Below are positions 47,175-55,054 of a stretch of DNA of 64,000 nucleotides, piece after piece (position 1 is the stretch's first letter; each line of letters opens with the position of its first letter). Below the pieces are notes generated by a model. That model saw only the letters and a program-made list of their open reading frames with translations. It made no database searches and was not told the origin of the DNA. Origin of the DNA: Amycolatopsis benzoatilytica AK 16/65 (GTDB taxonomy: Bacteria > Actinomycetota > Actinomycetes > Mycobacteriales > Pseudonocardiaceae); assembly GCF_000383915.1 (NCBI RefSeq), contig NZ_KB912942.1:1648561-1712560 (forward strand), in the 5' to 3' direction. The position numbers were made by a program, and so were the translations under genes.

Positions 47175-48437
47175 TCACTGTCCAGGATCGGCCGTCCGGC
47201 TGGGAATTTCCTGGGAACCGCGGGCGGCCAGCGGCAGCGTCAGGGTCAGCAGCGCGCCGCCGCCGGGTGCGGTGCCGGCGGTGACATGTCCGCCGTGCCG
47301 GCCGGCGATCTCGCTGACCAGCGCGAGCCCGATCCCGTAGTGGCGGCGCGGCGACGCGGTTTCGCGCCGGGTAGAGGAGAACCGCTCGAACAGGCCGGGC
47401 AGCACCGCCGGGTCGATGCCGGCGCCGTCGTCGGCGACCTCGACGACCCCGCTGCCGCCGTCCTGCCTGGTAGTGATCGTCACCGAGGACTGGGCGTGCG
47501 CGACCGCGTTGTCCACCAGCGCGGTGACCGCGCGGAGCAGCCCGCCGCGGGTGCCGCGCACCAGCAGTTTCGGCGTCGTCGGACGGGCTTTCAGGAGCAC
47601 CCCGCGTTCGGCCGCGGCCGGGGTGCCCGCCGCGGCAGCGTGCGCGGCGAGTTCCACTAGGTCGATCGTCGCGGTCAGGCCGTCCGCGCGGACGTCCGCG
47701 GCGAGCAGCAGGTCTTCGAGGATGTCGGTGAGGTTCCCGGCGTCGGCGACGACTCCGTCGACCTCGGCGGTGAGCCGTTCGGCGGGGGCGCCTCGCTGCA
47801 GGTGCCGCCGCAGCACCTGCGCACGGGTGGACAGCAGCGTCAGCGGGGTACGGAGTTCGTGACTGGCGTCGGCGACGAACCGCCGTTGCATCCCCAACGC
47901 GGTGGCCAGGGGAGCGACCGCGCGCCGACCGAGCCACACGCCGAGGCCGACCGCGAGCACCAGCCCGAGCCCGCCGCTGACGAGCATCGCGGCGAGCAGC
48001 CGTTCGCGTTCGTCGTTGTTGCTGCGCAAGTCCATTGCCGCCTGCACGGTTTCCGTGTTTCGCTGCGCGGTGTACAGCTGGTAGGTCGCGCCGTTGCCGT
48101 GGACCTCGTCGGTCCGCGCGACGCCGGTCTGCGCGACCGTGGCCAGCGCGGCCCGATCCGGCAGGATCGCGGGGGCTCCGGTGGTGGTGCTCAGTCCGCG
48201 CGGGCCCTGGATCGACAGCCAAACCCCGGCGGGCGGGTCCTGCACGTCGTCGGCCTGCGACGCGGCCTGCTGCAGCAGCGCGGTGCCGGCGCTCTGCTGG
48301 CTGCGCAGCACCATGAACACCGCCAGCCCGGACAGCAGCACGACGATCGCCGCGACGGACAGCCCGATCTGCAGCCCCAGCCGCCACGCGGCGCGGCGCA
48401 GCAGGAGGGCCTCGGTGGACGCGGGCGGGCGGCTCAC
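47175..48437 (-). CDS. Sensor histidine kinase
   Basis: This 420-residue membrane kinase has one helix near 25-47, an extracellular region of about 100 residues, a second helix near 150-175, a HisKA domain with ADASHELRTPL (phospho-His) and an HATPase domain with DNAVAHA, DDGAGI and GIGLAL. The GTG start overlaps the stop of the response regulator (GTGA), so the pair is cotranslated. The small sensor loop has no recognisable domain. Its neighbours on both sides encode SGGS-ending exported proteins, so it probably senses a state related to the redox locus, but the signal cannot be told from sequence. Confidence 0.93.
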   Translation of the reverse strand: MSRPPASTEALLLRRAAWRLGLQIGLSVAAIVVLLSGLAVFMVLRSQQSAGTALLQQAASQADDVQDPPAGVWLSIQGPRGLSTTTGAPAILPDRAALATVAQTGVARTDEVHGNGATYQLYTAQRNTETVQAAMDLRSNNDERERLLAAMLVSGGLGLVLAVGLGVWLGRRAVAPLATALGMQRRFVADASHELRTPLTLLSTRAQVLRRHLQRGAPAERLTAEVDGVVADAGNLTDILEDLLLAADVRADGLTATIDLVELAAHAAAAGTPAAAERGVLLKARPTTPKLLVRGTRGGLLRAVTALVDNAVAHAQSSVTITTRQDGGSGVVEVADDGAGIDPAVLPGLFERFSSTRRETASPRRHYGIGLALVSEIAGRHGGHVTAGTAPGGGALLTLTLPLAARGSQEIPSRTADPGQ

Positions 48438-49114
48438 GGAGTGCCCAGCTGGTACCCGCGCCCGTGCACGGTCGCGATCACCGCACGGCCGAGCTTCCGC
48501 CGCAGATACGAGACGTAGGTGTCGACGATCGCCTCGCTGTCGGCTTCCGGGAAAGCCAAACCGAGCAGGTCGCGCCGGGTGAACACGCGCGACGGCCGTC
48601 CGGCGAGGGTGGCCAGCAGGGCGCATTCCCGCTCGGACAGCCGGACCGGCTCGCCGTCCGGGCCCGGCTCGACCTGCCGGGTGTCCAGGTTCAGCCGCAG
48701 CGGGCCGACCGGCAGCACCCGGGCGGCGTCCAGGTGCCGGCGCCGCAGCGCGCGCAGCCGGGCCAGCAGTTCGTCGACGTCGAACGGTTTGGGCAGATAG
48801 TCCTCGGCGCCCGCGTCGAGCCCGGCCACCCGGTCGGCGGGGTTGCCCAGCGCGGACAGCACCAGCACCGGCGTGGTGACGCCCTGTCCGCGCAGCCGGG
48901 CCAGGACGTCGAGCCCGTCGAGGGCGGGCAGGCCCCGGTCCAGTACCAGCACGTCGTACTCGCGCACCAGGCCGAGGTGCAGGCCGCGGTGCCCGTCGGC
49001 GGCCGTCTCGACCTCGTAGCCCTCCTCGGTCAGCAGGTCGGTGAGGAGCGCGACGAGATCGGCGTTGTCCTCGACCAGCAGAACCCGGCCGGCGCCGGGA
49101 TGCGCACTGTCCAT
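48434..49114 (-). CDS. OmpR/PhoB-family response regulator
   Basis: 226 residues. The N-terminal receiver has LLVEDN, the phospho-acceptor Asp in VLVLDRGLP and the late Lys in LPKPF. The C-terminal winged helix has RLSERE and VDTYVSYLRRKL. The ATG at 49114 gives a standard receiver N-terminus. It is the first gene of the regulator-kinase-exported protein unit and is divergent from the exported protein-ApbE operon. It most likely controls both operons from the 108-bp gap between them. Confidence 0.93.
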   Translation of the reverse strand: MDSAHPGAGRVLLVEDNADLVALLTDLLTEEGYEVETAADGHRGLHLGLVREYDVLVLDRGLPALDGLDVLARLRGQGVTTPVLVLSALGNPADRVAGLDAGAEDYLPKPFDVDELLARLRALRRRHLDAARVLPVGPLRLNLDTRQVEPGPDGEPVRLSERECALLATLAGRPSRVFTRRDLLGLAFPEADSEAIVDTYVSYLRRKLGRAVIATVHGRGYQLGTP

Positions 49115-49222
49115 TCCGCCATCGTGCCCGTTCGGGCTGTTCCCGGCACCTGAACGGCACTCCCAGATTTTCCCCAGGACTGGCGCCGAGACTGGCAGCA
49201 CCCCGACCAGAAGGAGATCCGC
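49115..49222. promoter_or_regulatory. Divergent promoter region of the two-component and flavin-transfer operons
   Basis: This is the only gap between the regulator operon (leftward) and the exported protein-ApbE operon (rightward). It must hold both promoters and probably the response regulator site. By eye I could not define a direct repeat or -10/-35 pair with confidence. aaggag at 49211-49216 is the ribosome site of the rightward operon. Confidence 0.55.
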
Positions 49223-49585
49223 GTGAATCACCGGCAGCGCATCCGGACCCGCGCCCGAGGCCGCCGCCGCATCACGGTGGCGACCTGGACCGCCGGCCTG
49301 GGCGGCGCGGCACTGGCCGCGGCTTTCGGCGTGACGCTCGCCCAGCAGGCGAGTGCCGAGACCACCGCTCCCAGCACGCCGGCGCCTGCCGCGAAACCGC
49401 AGGTCACGCCCCCTGCACCGGCCTCTTCCGCGCCCCCGGCCCCGGCCGCGCCGACGGCTTCCTCCACGCCGGTCGCGCCCTCGACGTCTTCCGCTGCCCC
49501 GGCTCCGCGGGTCATCGCCCCGCCCGCGCAGCCGCCGGTCGTCAGTCACCGGAGCCAGGTGCAGGCGAAGTCGGGCGGATCGTGA
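49223..49585 (+). CDS. Short exported Pro/Ala/Ser-rich protein ending in SGGS (candidate flavin acceptor)
   Basis: 120 residues: a basic start (MNHRQRIRTRARGRRR), a hydrophobic segment ending in an AxA-like site (QQASAE), a long disordered stretch rich in Pro, Ala, Ser and Thr, and the C-terminus QAKSGGS. The GTG at 49223 is 6 nt after aaggag. The stop overlaps the GTG of apbE (GTGA at 49582-49585), so the protein is cotranslated with the flavin transferase. It lacks a folded FMN-binding domain. The terminal SGGS fits the core of the ApbE target motif, in which FMN is linked to the last Thr/Ser; the canonical leading Asp is Gln here. I infer a flexible tether carrying FMN outside the membrane. 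A wall-associated or structural role is the alternative. Confidence 0.75.
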   Translation: MNHRQRIRTRARGRRRITVATWTAGLGGAALAAAFGVTLAQQASAETTAPSTPAPAAKPQVTPPAPASSAPPAPAAPTASSTPVAPSTSSAAPAPRVIAPPAQPPVVSHRSQVQAKSGGS

Positions 49586-50514
49586 CGGCGCCCACACTGG
49601 CGAGCACCCGGTTCCCCGCTCTGGGCACCACCGCCGAACTCGTCGTCTCCGACCCGGCCGGGCTGCCCGCCGCCGAGGAACTGCTTCGTGCCGAACTCCA
49701 GGCCGTCGACCAGGCGTGCAGCCGGTTCCGCGACGACTCGGAAATCGCCGGACTGCACCGCCGGGCCGGTGCCGCGGTCCGGATCAGCCCGCTGCTGGCC
49801 GAGGCGCTGCAGGTCGCGCTCCGTGCGGCCGAACTGACCGACGGCCTGGTCGATCCGACCGTCGGCCAGGCCGTCCTCGACCTGGGCTATGACCGGGATT
49901 ACGCCGCACTGGACCGGGACCTCGCCGCCCCCGCCCGGACGGGCGGCGAAGCACCCGGATGGTGGCGGATCACCCTGGACCGCGTCCGGTGCGAGGTCGT
50001 CGTGCCGCGCGGCGTGCGGCTGGACCTGGGCGCCACCGCGAAGGCGTGGGCGGCCGACCGGGCCAGTGCCGCGATCGCACGCGAACTGGGCTGCGGGGTG
50101 CTGGTCGGGCTCGGCGGCGATCTCGCGGTCGCCGGCCCGGCCCCGGCGGCCGGCTGGCAGGTCGTGGTCGGCGACGACCACGCCACCGCCGACCCGGAGC
50201 GCGATCCGGTGCTGTCCCTGCGCAGCGGCGGCTTGGCCAGCTCCAGCACCGTATGCCGGACCTGGCGCCGCGCCGGGCGGACCGTGCACCACATCGTCGA
50301 CCCGCGCACCGGCGACCTTCCGGCCGCGTGCTGGCGCACCGTCTCCGTCGCCGCCGCCAGCTGCGCCGACGCGAACACCGCCAGCACCGCCGCGATCGTG
50401 CTCGCCGAACGGGCACCGGAATGGCTTGCCCGGCAAGGACTTCCCTCGCGGCTGGTGGCCTTGGACGGGCGCGTCACGCAGGTCGCCGGGTGGCCGGAGG
50501 AGAGCGTCGCATGA
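49582..50514 (+). CDS. apbE: FAD:protein FMN transferase (ApbE)
   Basis: This 310-residue ApbE-family protein carries FPALGTTAELVV near the start, the LDLGATAKAWAAD segment that binds FAD, and HHIVDPRTG, the Mg/pyrophosphate region. ApbE moves FMN from FAD onto Ser or Thr of a target motif in exported electron-transfer proteins. No signal peptide is evident, so it may act inside or be exported by another route. The GTG start overlaps the stop of the exported SGGS protein, and its stop overlaps the start of the ferric-reductase-like gene (ATGA). The canonical target (DxxSGAT) is absent from neighbouring proteins, which makes the SGGS ends the best local candidates. Confidence 0.92.
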   Translation: MTAPTLASTRFPALGTTAELVVSDPAGLPAAEELLRAELQAVDQACSRFRDDSEIAGLHRRAGAAVRISPLLAEALQVALRAAELTDGLVDPTVGQAVLDLGYDRDYAALDRDLAAPARTGGEAPGWWRITLDRVRCEVVVPRGVRLDLGATAKAWAADRASAAIARELGCGVLVGLGGDLAVAGPAPAAGWQVVVGDDHATADPERDPVLSLRSGGLASSSTVCRTWRRAGRTVHHIVDPRTGDLPAACWRTVSVAAASCADANTASTAAIVLAERAPEWLARQGLPSRLVALDGRVTQVAGWPEESVA

Positions 50515-51071
50515 ACGCCCTCTGGTACGTGAGCCGCGCGACCGGACTGGCGGCGCTGGTGCTGTTCACCGCCGTGGTGGTGCTCGGCGCGATCACCAGC
50601 GCCCGGCTCGCCTCGCCGCGCTGGCCGCGGTTCGCGATCGCAGCCTTCCACCGCAATCTTTCCCTGGTCACGCTCGGCTTCCTGGCCGTGCACATCGCCA
50701 CGTCGATCATCGACACCTACGCCGGCATCCAGTGGATCAGCGCGGTGGTCCCGTTCGTTTCCTCGTACTACCCGATTTCGCTGGGCCTCGGCGCGATTTC
50801 CTTCGACCTGCTGCTGGCGGTGCTCTTCTCCAGCCTGCTGCGGCCGCGGATCAGCGCCCGCGTCTGGAAAGCGATCCACTGGACGAGCTACCTGTGCTGG
50901 CCGCTGGCCGTCGTGCACGGCTTCGAGATCGGCGGCGCCGATTCCCGGCTGACCTGGGTCCGGGTGCTGCTGATCGGGTGCGTGGTGGCCGCCGCGGCGG
51001 CGGTGATCTGGCGTGCGTCGGTGCGGCATCCCGACACCGAGGCGCGCCGCGGCACCCTGGGAGGCATGTGA
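50511..51071 (+). CDS. Ferric-reductase-like transmembrane haem protein
   Basis: This 186-residue protein has about five or six membrane helices. His residues spaced in helices (FHRNLSLVTLGFLAVH and IHWTSYLCWPLAVVHG) fit two b-type haems, as in the ferric reductase-like and YedZ/MsrQ families. There is no flavin or NAD(P)H domain, so electrons must come from a separate protein; the NuoF-like gene follows directly with TGATG overlap. I infer that it carries electrons across the membrane to the exported flavin proteins. Actual ferric iron reduction is possible but not shown. Confidence 0.85.
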   Translation: MNALWYVSRATGLAALVLFTAVVVLGAITSARLASPRWPRFAIAAFHRNLSLVTLGFLAVHIATSIIDTYAGIQWISAVVPFVSSYYPISLGLGAISFDLLLAVLFSSLLRPRISARVWKAIHWTSYLCWPLAVVHGFEIGGADSRLTWVRVLLIGCVVAAAAAVIWRASVRHPDTEARRGTLGGM

Positions 51072-52384
51072 TGACGACCGCGCGCCACCACCGGACCGGC
51101 CTTCCTCCGGCCGGCTCCCGGCGGCTGCTCGAAGGCTGGCTGGAATCCCGGCGAGCCGCCGGTTTCGCCGAACACCAAGCCAGGTACGGCCCGGCCCCGG
51201 TCGAGTTCTACGCCGACCGGAACGGCCGCGCCCGCCTGCTCGCCGCCGTGGACGCTTCGGGCCTGCGCGGGCGCGGCGGCGCGGGCTTTCCCACCGGCCG
51301 CAAGCTGCGCGCCGTCGCCAAAGGGCGCCGTCCGGTCGTGGTGGCCAACGGCTGTGAGGGCGAGCCGGTCAGCAGCAAGGACCACGCCCTGCTGACTGTC
51401 GCGCCGCACCTGGTTCTCGACGGCGCGGTACTGGCCGCGACCGCGATCGACGCGACCGAAGTCATCCTCTGCGTGCACCGCGACGATCCGATCGCCGGGA
51501 CGGTCGCGGCAGCAGTGGCCGAGCGGCCCAGCGGCGAGATCCCGATCCGGCTGGTGCAGGTGCCCGGGCGCTACGTGGCGAGCGAGGAATCCGCGCTCGT
51601 CAACTTTCTCGACAACGGCGACGCCCGGCCGACCGCGAAGCCGCCGCGGCCGTTCGAGCGCGGGGTCAACGGCCGTCCCACGCTGATCGACAACGTCGAG
51701 ACGCTCGCCCATCTCGCGCTGATCGCCCGGTACGGCTCCGAATGGTTCCGCGGATGCGGCACCGCGGAGTCCCCGGGCAGCACCCTGGTCACGCTCGGCG
51801 GCCGCGTCGCGCGTCCCGGGGTGTACGAGGTCGCGCTGGGCACCCCGGTCGCCGAAGTGCTGGACCGGGCAGGCGGTCCGGACGAACCGCCGCAAGCCGT
51901 TCTCTTCGGCGGTTACGGCGGCACTTGGCTTCCCGTGCAGTCCGCTGTCCGCACGCGACTGTCGCATGAGGACCTTCGGGACGCCGGAGCCACGCTGGGC
52001 GTCGCGTCGTTGACTGTCCTGCCCGCCCGGGCGTGCGGCCTCGCCGAGACCGCCCGGGTGCTCCGCTACCTGGCCGGCGAATCGGCCCGGCAATGCGGGC
52101 CGTGCATGTTCGGCCTCCCGGCCATCGCCGACGACTTCACCGCGCTGGTGCTGGGCGGGCGAGCCGCCCAGCAGGCAGAACAACGGCTCCGGTACCGGCT
52201 TTCGATCATCCCCGGCCGGGGAGCCTGCGCGCATCCGGACGGCGCGGTCCGGCTGGCCGCCAGCGCCCTGCGGTGCTTCGGCACCGACCTGCGCGCGCAC
52301 CTTGCCGGGCGGCCGTGCGCGTGGGCGGCGCAGCCCGCGTTGCCCTTGCCCGGCTGGGACCGCCGAGGCGGAGATTGGGCGTGA
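51071..52384 (+). CDS. NuoF/RnfC-like NADH-oxidising flavoprotein with Fe-S motif
   Basis: This 437-residue protein resembles the 51-kDa subunit of complex I. The FMN/NADH-binding region has GRGGAGFPTGRK and NGCEGEPVSSKDH; a SLBB-like segment follows (LGTPVAEVLDRAGG); and an Fe-S region has ARQCGPC with a later GACAHPDG. In NuoF the cluster is held by CxxCxxC plus a distant Cys; here the first Cys is Ala, leaving three. It probably oxidises NAD(P)H or ferredoxin in the cytoplasm and feeds the membrane haem protein. It overlaps the preceding gene (TGATG), and a ferredoxin starts 4 nt after it. Confidence 0.88.
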   Translation: MTTARHHRTGLPPAGSRRLLEGWLESRRAAGFAEHQARYGPAPVEFYADRNGRARLLAAVDASGLRGRGGAGFPTGRKLRAVAKGRRPVVVANGCEGEPVSSKDHALLTVAPHLVLDGAVLAATAIDATEVILCVHRDDPIAGTVAAAVAERPSGEIPIRLVQVPGRYVASEESALVNFLDNGDARPTAKPPRPFERGVNGRPTLIDNVETLAHLALIARYGSEWFRGCGTAESPGSTLVTLGGRVARPGVYEVALGTPVAEVLDRAGGPDEPPQAVLFGGYGGTWLPVQSAVRTRLSHEDLRDAGATLGVASLTVLPARACGLAETARVLRYLAGESARQCGPCMFGLPAIADDFTALVLGGRAAQQAEQRLRYRLSIIPGRGACAHPDGAVRLAASALRCFGTDLRAHLAGRPCAWAAQPALPLPGWDRRGGDWA

Positions 52385-52388
52385 AGCG

Positions 52389-52598
52389 ATGACGGAACGG
52401 CACCTGCGCGTCAACCCGATCACCTGCCGCGCGCATGGAATCTGCGCCGAGCTGCTGCCGGAGATGATCAACCTCGACGAATGGGGCTATCCGATCCTCG
52501 TCGACGGCGCGGTGCCCGGCTCGGTGTTGTCGGACGCGCGGCAGGCGGTCGCCGCCTGCCCGACGCTGGCGCTCAGCCTGGTCGCCCGCCGCCGGTGA
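52389..52598 (+). CDS. Small 3Fe-4S-type ferredoxin
   Basis: 69 residues with CRAHGIC and a later ACP. The C-x5-C...CP pattern is that of actinomycete single-cluster ferredoxins, usually 3Fe-4S, often found with P450s. The ATG at 52389 follows the NuoF-like stop by 4 nt. Here it most likely transfers electrons to or from the NuoF-like protein rather than a P450. It could still serve the P450 at 10 kb, but the distance and operon argue against that. Confidence 0.88.
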   Translation: MTERHLRVNPITCRAHGICAELLPEMINLDEWGYPILVDGAVPGSVLSDARQAVAACPTLALSLVARRR

Positions 52599-52601
52599 GG
52601 G

Positions 52602-53018
52602 TCAGGCCGACACCGATTCGCGGCCGGCCGGCCGGCGTGCCCAGAGCCGGTCGAGCGCCAGCTTGCCCGGGCCGACGAACGCGACGAGCAGCAACGCCCA
52701 GCAGAACATCGCGGACGCTTCGCCGCCATTCTCGATCGGCCACAAACTGTTTCCGGCATGCACGGTGAAATACGCGTACGCCATCGATCCGGACCCCAGA
52801 ATCGCGGCCGTCCGGGTCAGCGCGCCTACCGCCACGAGCACGCCGCAGACCAGCTGAATGGCCGCCGCCCACCAGCCTGGCCACTGACCGACTGGGATCG
52901 CCGCGTGGGCTCCGAGCAGGCCGAATACGCTTTTGACGCCGTGGCAGGCGAAGAGAAACCCGATGACGATCCGGTAGAGCCCGACGGCGTGCTCGCGGGC
53001 GAGTTCGAAGCGGCGCAT
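52602..53018 (-). CDS. DoxX family membrane protein
   Basis: This 138-residue protein has four hydrophobic helices and the family start (VGLYRIVIGFLFACHGV). DoxX-like proteins occur in membrane oxidoreductase complexes linked to thiol or thiosulfate stress. It is convergent with the ferredoxin gene, only 3 nt apart, so it is separately transcribed. The ATG at 53018 is preceded by ggaggag. A link to the flavin locus is only positional. Confidence 0.85.
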   Translation of the reverse strand: MRRFELAREHAVGLYRIVIGFLFACHGVKSVFGLLGAHAAIPVGQWPGWWAAAIQLVCGVLVAVGALTRTAAILGSGSMAYAYFTVHAGNSLWPIENGGEASAMFCWALLLVAFVGPGKLALDRLWARRPAGRESVSA

Positions 53019-53462
53019 ATTCTCCTCCGAACGGGCGGCGGGCGCACGGAAATGCCCGCGGTGAACCAGGGGAATCGGATCGCCGGTTCCCGGGAAAGCG
53101 TCCGCGGGAATCGGCGCGACCAGGTATACCGGTGCCGGACCGGAGCGCGGACCCGTCGAAAGTCGGGCCGACCGTACATTCTTACCCGCCTCTTACCGAG
53201 AACCTGGGCGTCGGCGGGACAAGGCCGGATTCTTGCCTTATTCTCACCGGCGTGACACACCGTGTTCACCTGTGCGCGCCACAGTGAGCACCGACTTCGG
53301 ACCCCTGTCCCGCTTAAGAGCGTGTCTCAGTCGGCTGGGGTTCCGAGATCGCGCACGGCTGTCCGTGAAAGGCCCCTTCAGGGACTCAGATTCCCTCAAG
53401 GGGCCCTTCACGGACGAGTCCGCCCTGCCAACCGCACCAAACGAGACAAGCTTAAGGACACC
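53019..53462. other. Noncoding gap of 444 bp
   Basis: No convincing gene is present; open frames here lack ribosome sites and family resemblance. The gap should contain the promoters of the DoxX gene (leftward) and the DUF2231 gene (rightward) and holds palindromic repeat copy 4. Locally AT-richer patches around 53170-53250 are where a promoter would be expected, but I cannot define one. Confidence 0.6.
53361..53415. repeat. Intergenic palindromic repeat, copy 4
   Basis: The arms gtccgtgaaaggcccctt (53361-53378) and 53398-53415 pair with one mismatch; the loop carries gggactcagattccc. It lies about 48 nt upstream of the DUF2231 start, so it would be in the leader of that mRNA if the promoter lies upstream. 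Confidence 0.88.
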
Positions 53463-54020
53463 ATGACGACCATCAATGGCCTGCCGGCCCACATCCTGCT
53501 CGTGCACGCGATAGTCGTGCTGTTGCCGTTGAGCGCGTTGCTGCTGGTGCTGAGCGCGCTGTGGCCGGCGGCGCGGGCGAAGCTGGCCGCGCCCAACGCG
53601 GTGCTGGCGGTGCTCGTGGTCGTCCTGGTCCCGATCACCACCGACGCGGGCGAATGGCTGGAGCGGCGCGTGGCTTCGACGCCGTCGCTCAAGTCCCACA
53701 CCGATCTCGGGGACACCGCGATCTACGTGGCGATCCCGGTTGCCGTGCTCGCGCTCGTGGTGTGGTGGCGCCATCGCGAAACCGCGGTCGTGACCAAGCC
53801 GGAACCGGCGGAAGAGAGCGGCGGCGGGGTGGCCACCGCGACCCGGCGCAAGACCTACCTGGCACCGCAGAAGACGATGGTCACCACGGTCATCGCGGTA
53901 CTCGCCGTCCTGGCTGCCGGCGCTGCTGTCTACGACGTCTACCGGATCGGCGATTCCGGCGCGCAGGCGTCGTGGACCGGGCAGTTCAGCCAGACCCCCG
54001 CACCGCGCGGCGAGCGCTGA
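53463..54020 (+). CDS. DUF2231 membrane protein
   Basis: This 185-residue protein has an N-terminal INGLPAHILLVH segment and four predicted helices, the layout of DUF2231. The family's function is unknown; members are integral membrane proteins, sometimes near haem or redox genes. The ATG at 53463 follows aagga. The gene is monocistronic, between two copies of the palindromic repeat. Confidence 0.85.
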   Translation: MTTINGLPAHILLVHAIVVLLPLSALLLVLSALWPAARAKLAAPNAVLAVLVVVLVPITTDAGEWLERRVASTPSLKSHTDLGDTAIYVAIPVAVLALVVWWRHRETAVVTKPEPAEESGGGVATATRRKTYLAPQKTMVTTVIAVLAVLAAGAAVYDVYRIGDSGAQASWTGQFSQTPAPRGER

Positions 54021-54072
54021 GCCAGAACGACCTCCGCTCCGCCAGCAGGCGCTGCTCACCCCGGGCGGACTC

Positions 54073-54127
54073 GTCCGTGAAGGGCCCCTTGAGGGACTCA
54101 GATTCCCCCCACGGGCCCTTCACGGAC
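54073..54127. repeat. Intergenic palindromic repeat, copy 5
   Basis: The left arm gtccgtgaagggcccctt (54073-54090) and right arm 54110-54127 pair with one or two mismatches near the loop; the loop has gggactcagattcc. It lies 52 nt after the DUF2231 stop, where it could end or stabilise that transcript. Confidence 0.88.
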
Positions 54128-54304
54128 ATCCGTGCGCGCCCAGCCGACCGAGACACACTCCTGGCAGCCCGGTGTGTTCCATGCGCACCTTCGTGCGGCG
54201 GGGGAGCGGTCTGCCGGTGAGCGGCCGGTGTGTTTCTTTGCCTGGCGCCGCGACCCGGCAGGCGATTCGCGGTCCCGTCGGCCGGCTCGCGGCCCTGCGT
54301 TGCC

Positions 54305-55048
54305 ATGCTGGGCGGCGTGTCGGTCGATCTGCTGTTGACGCTGCTGGCCGCCGCGCTGGCCGCGTTCTTGCTCGCGCTGCTGTCCGCGGTCGCCGGGTTC
54401 GGCGGCGGCGTCTTGCTGCTGCCCGTCTTCACCGTGCTGTTCGGGCTGCGCGTCGCGGTCCCGGTGCTCACCCTGGCGCAGCTTTCGTCGAACGGCTCCC
54501 GGGTCTGGTTCAATCGCCGGGAACTGCGCTGGCGGCTGATCGGCTGGTTCGCGCTCGGCGCGGTCCCGTGCGCGGTCGCCGGCGGTCTCCTCCTCGCGCA
54601 CGCTCCGCTGTCCCCGCTCAAGCGCGTGCTGGGGGTCTTCCTGATCGGCGTCGTGGTCTGGCGCCGGCTGCGGCGTCCGCCGCGCCCGCCCGCCGAGCCG
54701 TCCTTCGCGGCGGTCGGCGCCGCCTCCGGCCTCGGCTCCGCCCTGCTCGGTTCGGTCGGCCCGCTCACCGCCCCGTTCTTCCTCGCTCTCGGCTTGACCC
54801 GCGGCGCCTACATCGGCACCGAGGCCGCCAGTGCGTTGACGATGCATTTCGCGAAGATCGCCGCCTATGGAGCCGGTGACCTGCTCACCCGGCAGGTCCT
54901 GCTTCTCGGCGCCGCGCTCACCCCGGCGACCCTGCTCGGCGCCTGGGCCGGCAAGAAGGTCGTGGGCCGGATCAGCGAACGCGGGTTCGTGCTGCTCGTC
55001 GAACTCGGCCTGCTCGCGGCCGGCGCGCTCTTCCTCGCCGGGTTCTGA
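54305..55048 (+). CDS. TauE/SafE family permease
   Basis: This 247-residue protein has about eight helices and the family pattern VAGFGGGVLLLPV near the start, repeated as LGSVGPLTAPFF in the second half. TauE/SafE proteins export sulfite, sulfoacetate or other small organic acids. The ATG at 54305 is preferred; a GTG at 54317 is an alternative. It is convergent with the CadD-like gene (6 nt apart). The nearby sulfide-oxidation cassette and SulP transporter suggest a sulfur anion as substrate. Confidence 0.85.
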   Translation: MLGGVSVDLLLTLLAAALAAFLLALLSAVAGFGGGVLLLPVFTVLFGLRVAVPVLTLAQLSSNGSRVWFNRRELRWRLIGWFALGAVPCAVAGGLLLAHAPLSPLKRVLGVFLIGVVVWRRLRRPPRPPAEPSFAAVGAASGLGSALLGSVGPLTAPFFLALGLTRGAYIGTEAASALTMHFAKIAAYGAGDLLTRQVLLLGAALTPATLLGAWAGKKVVGRISERGFVLLVELGLLAAGALFLAGF

Positions 55049-55054
55049 CCGGGC

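Noticed and set aside
53262..54020. Longer start for the DUF2231 gene reaching back across repeat copy 4
   Set aside because: The extension would translate the palindrome; the ATG at 53463 has its own ribosome site and begins the conserved family N-terminus.
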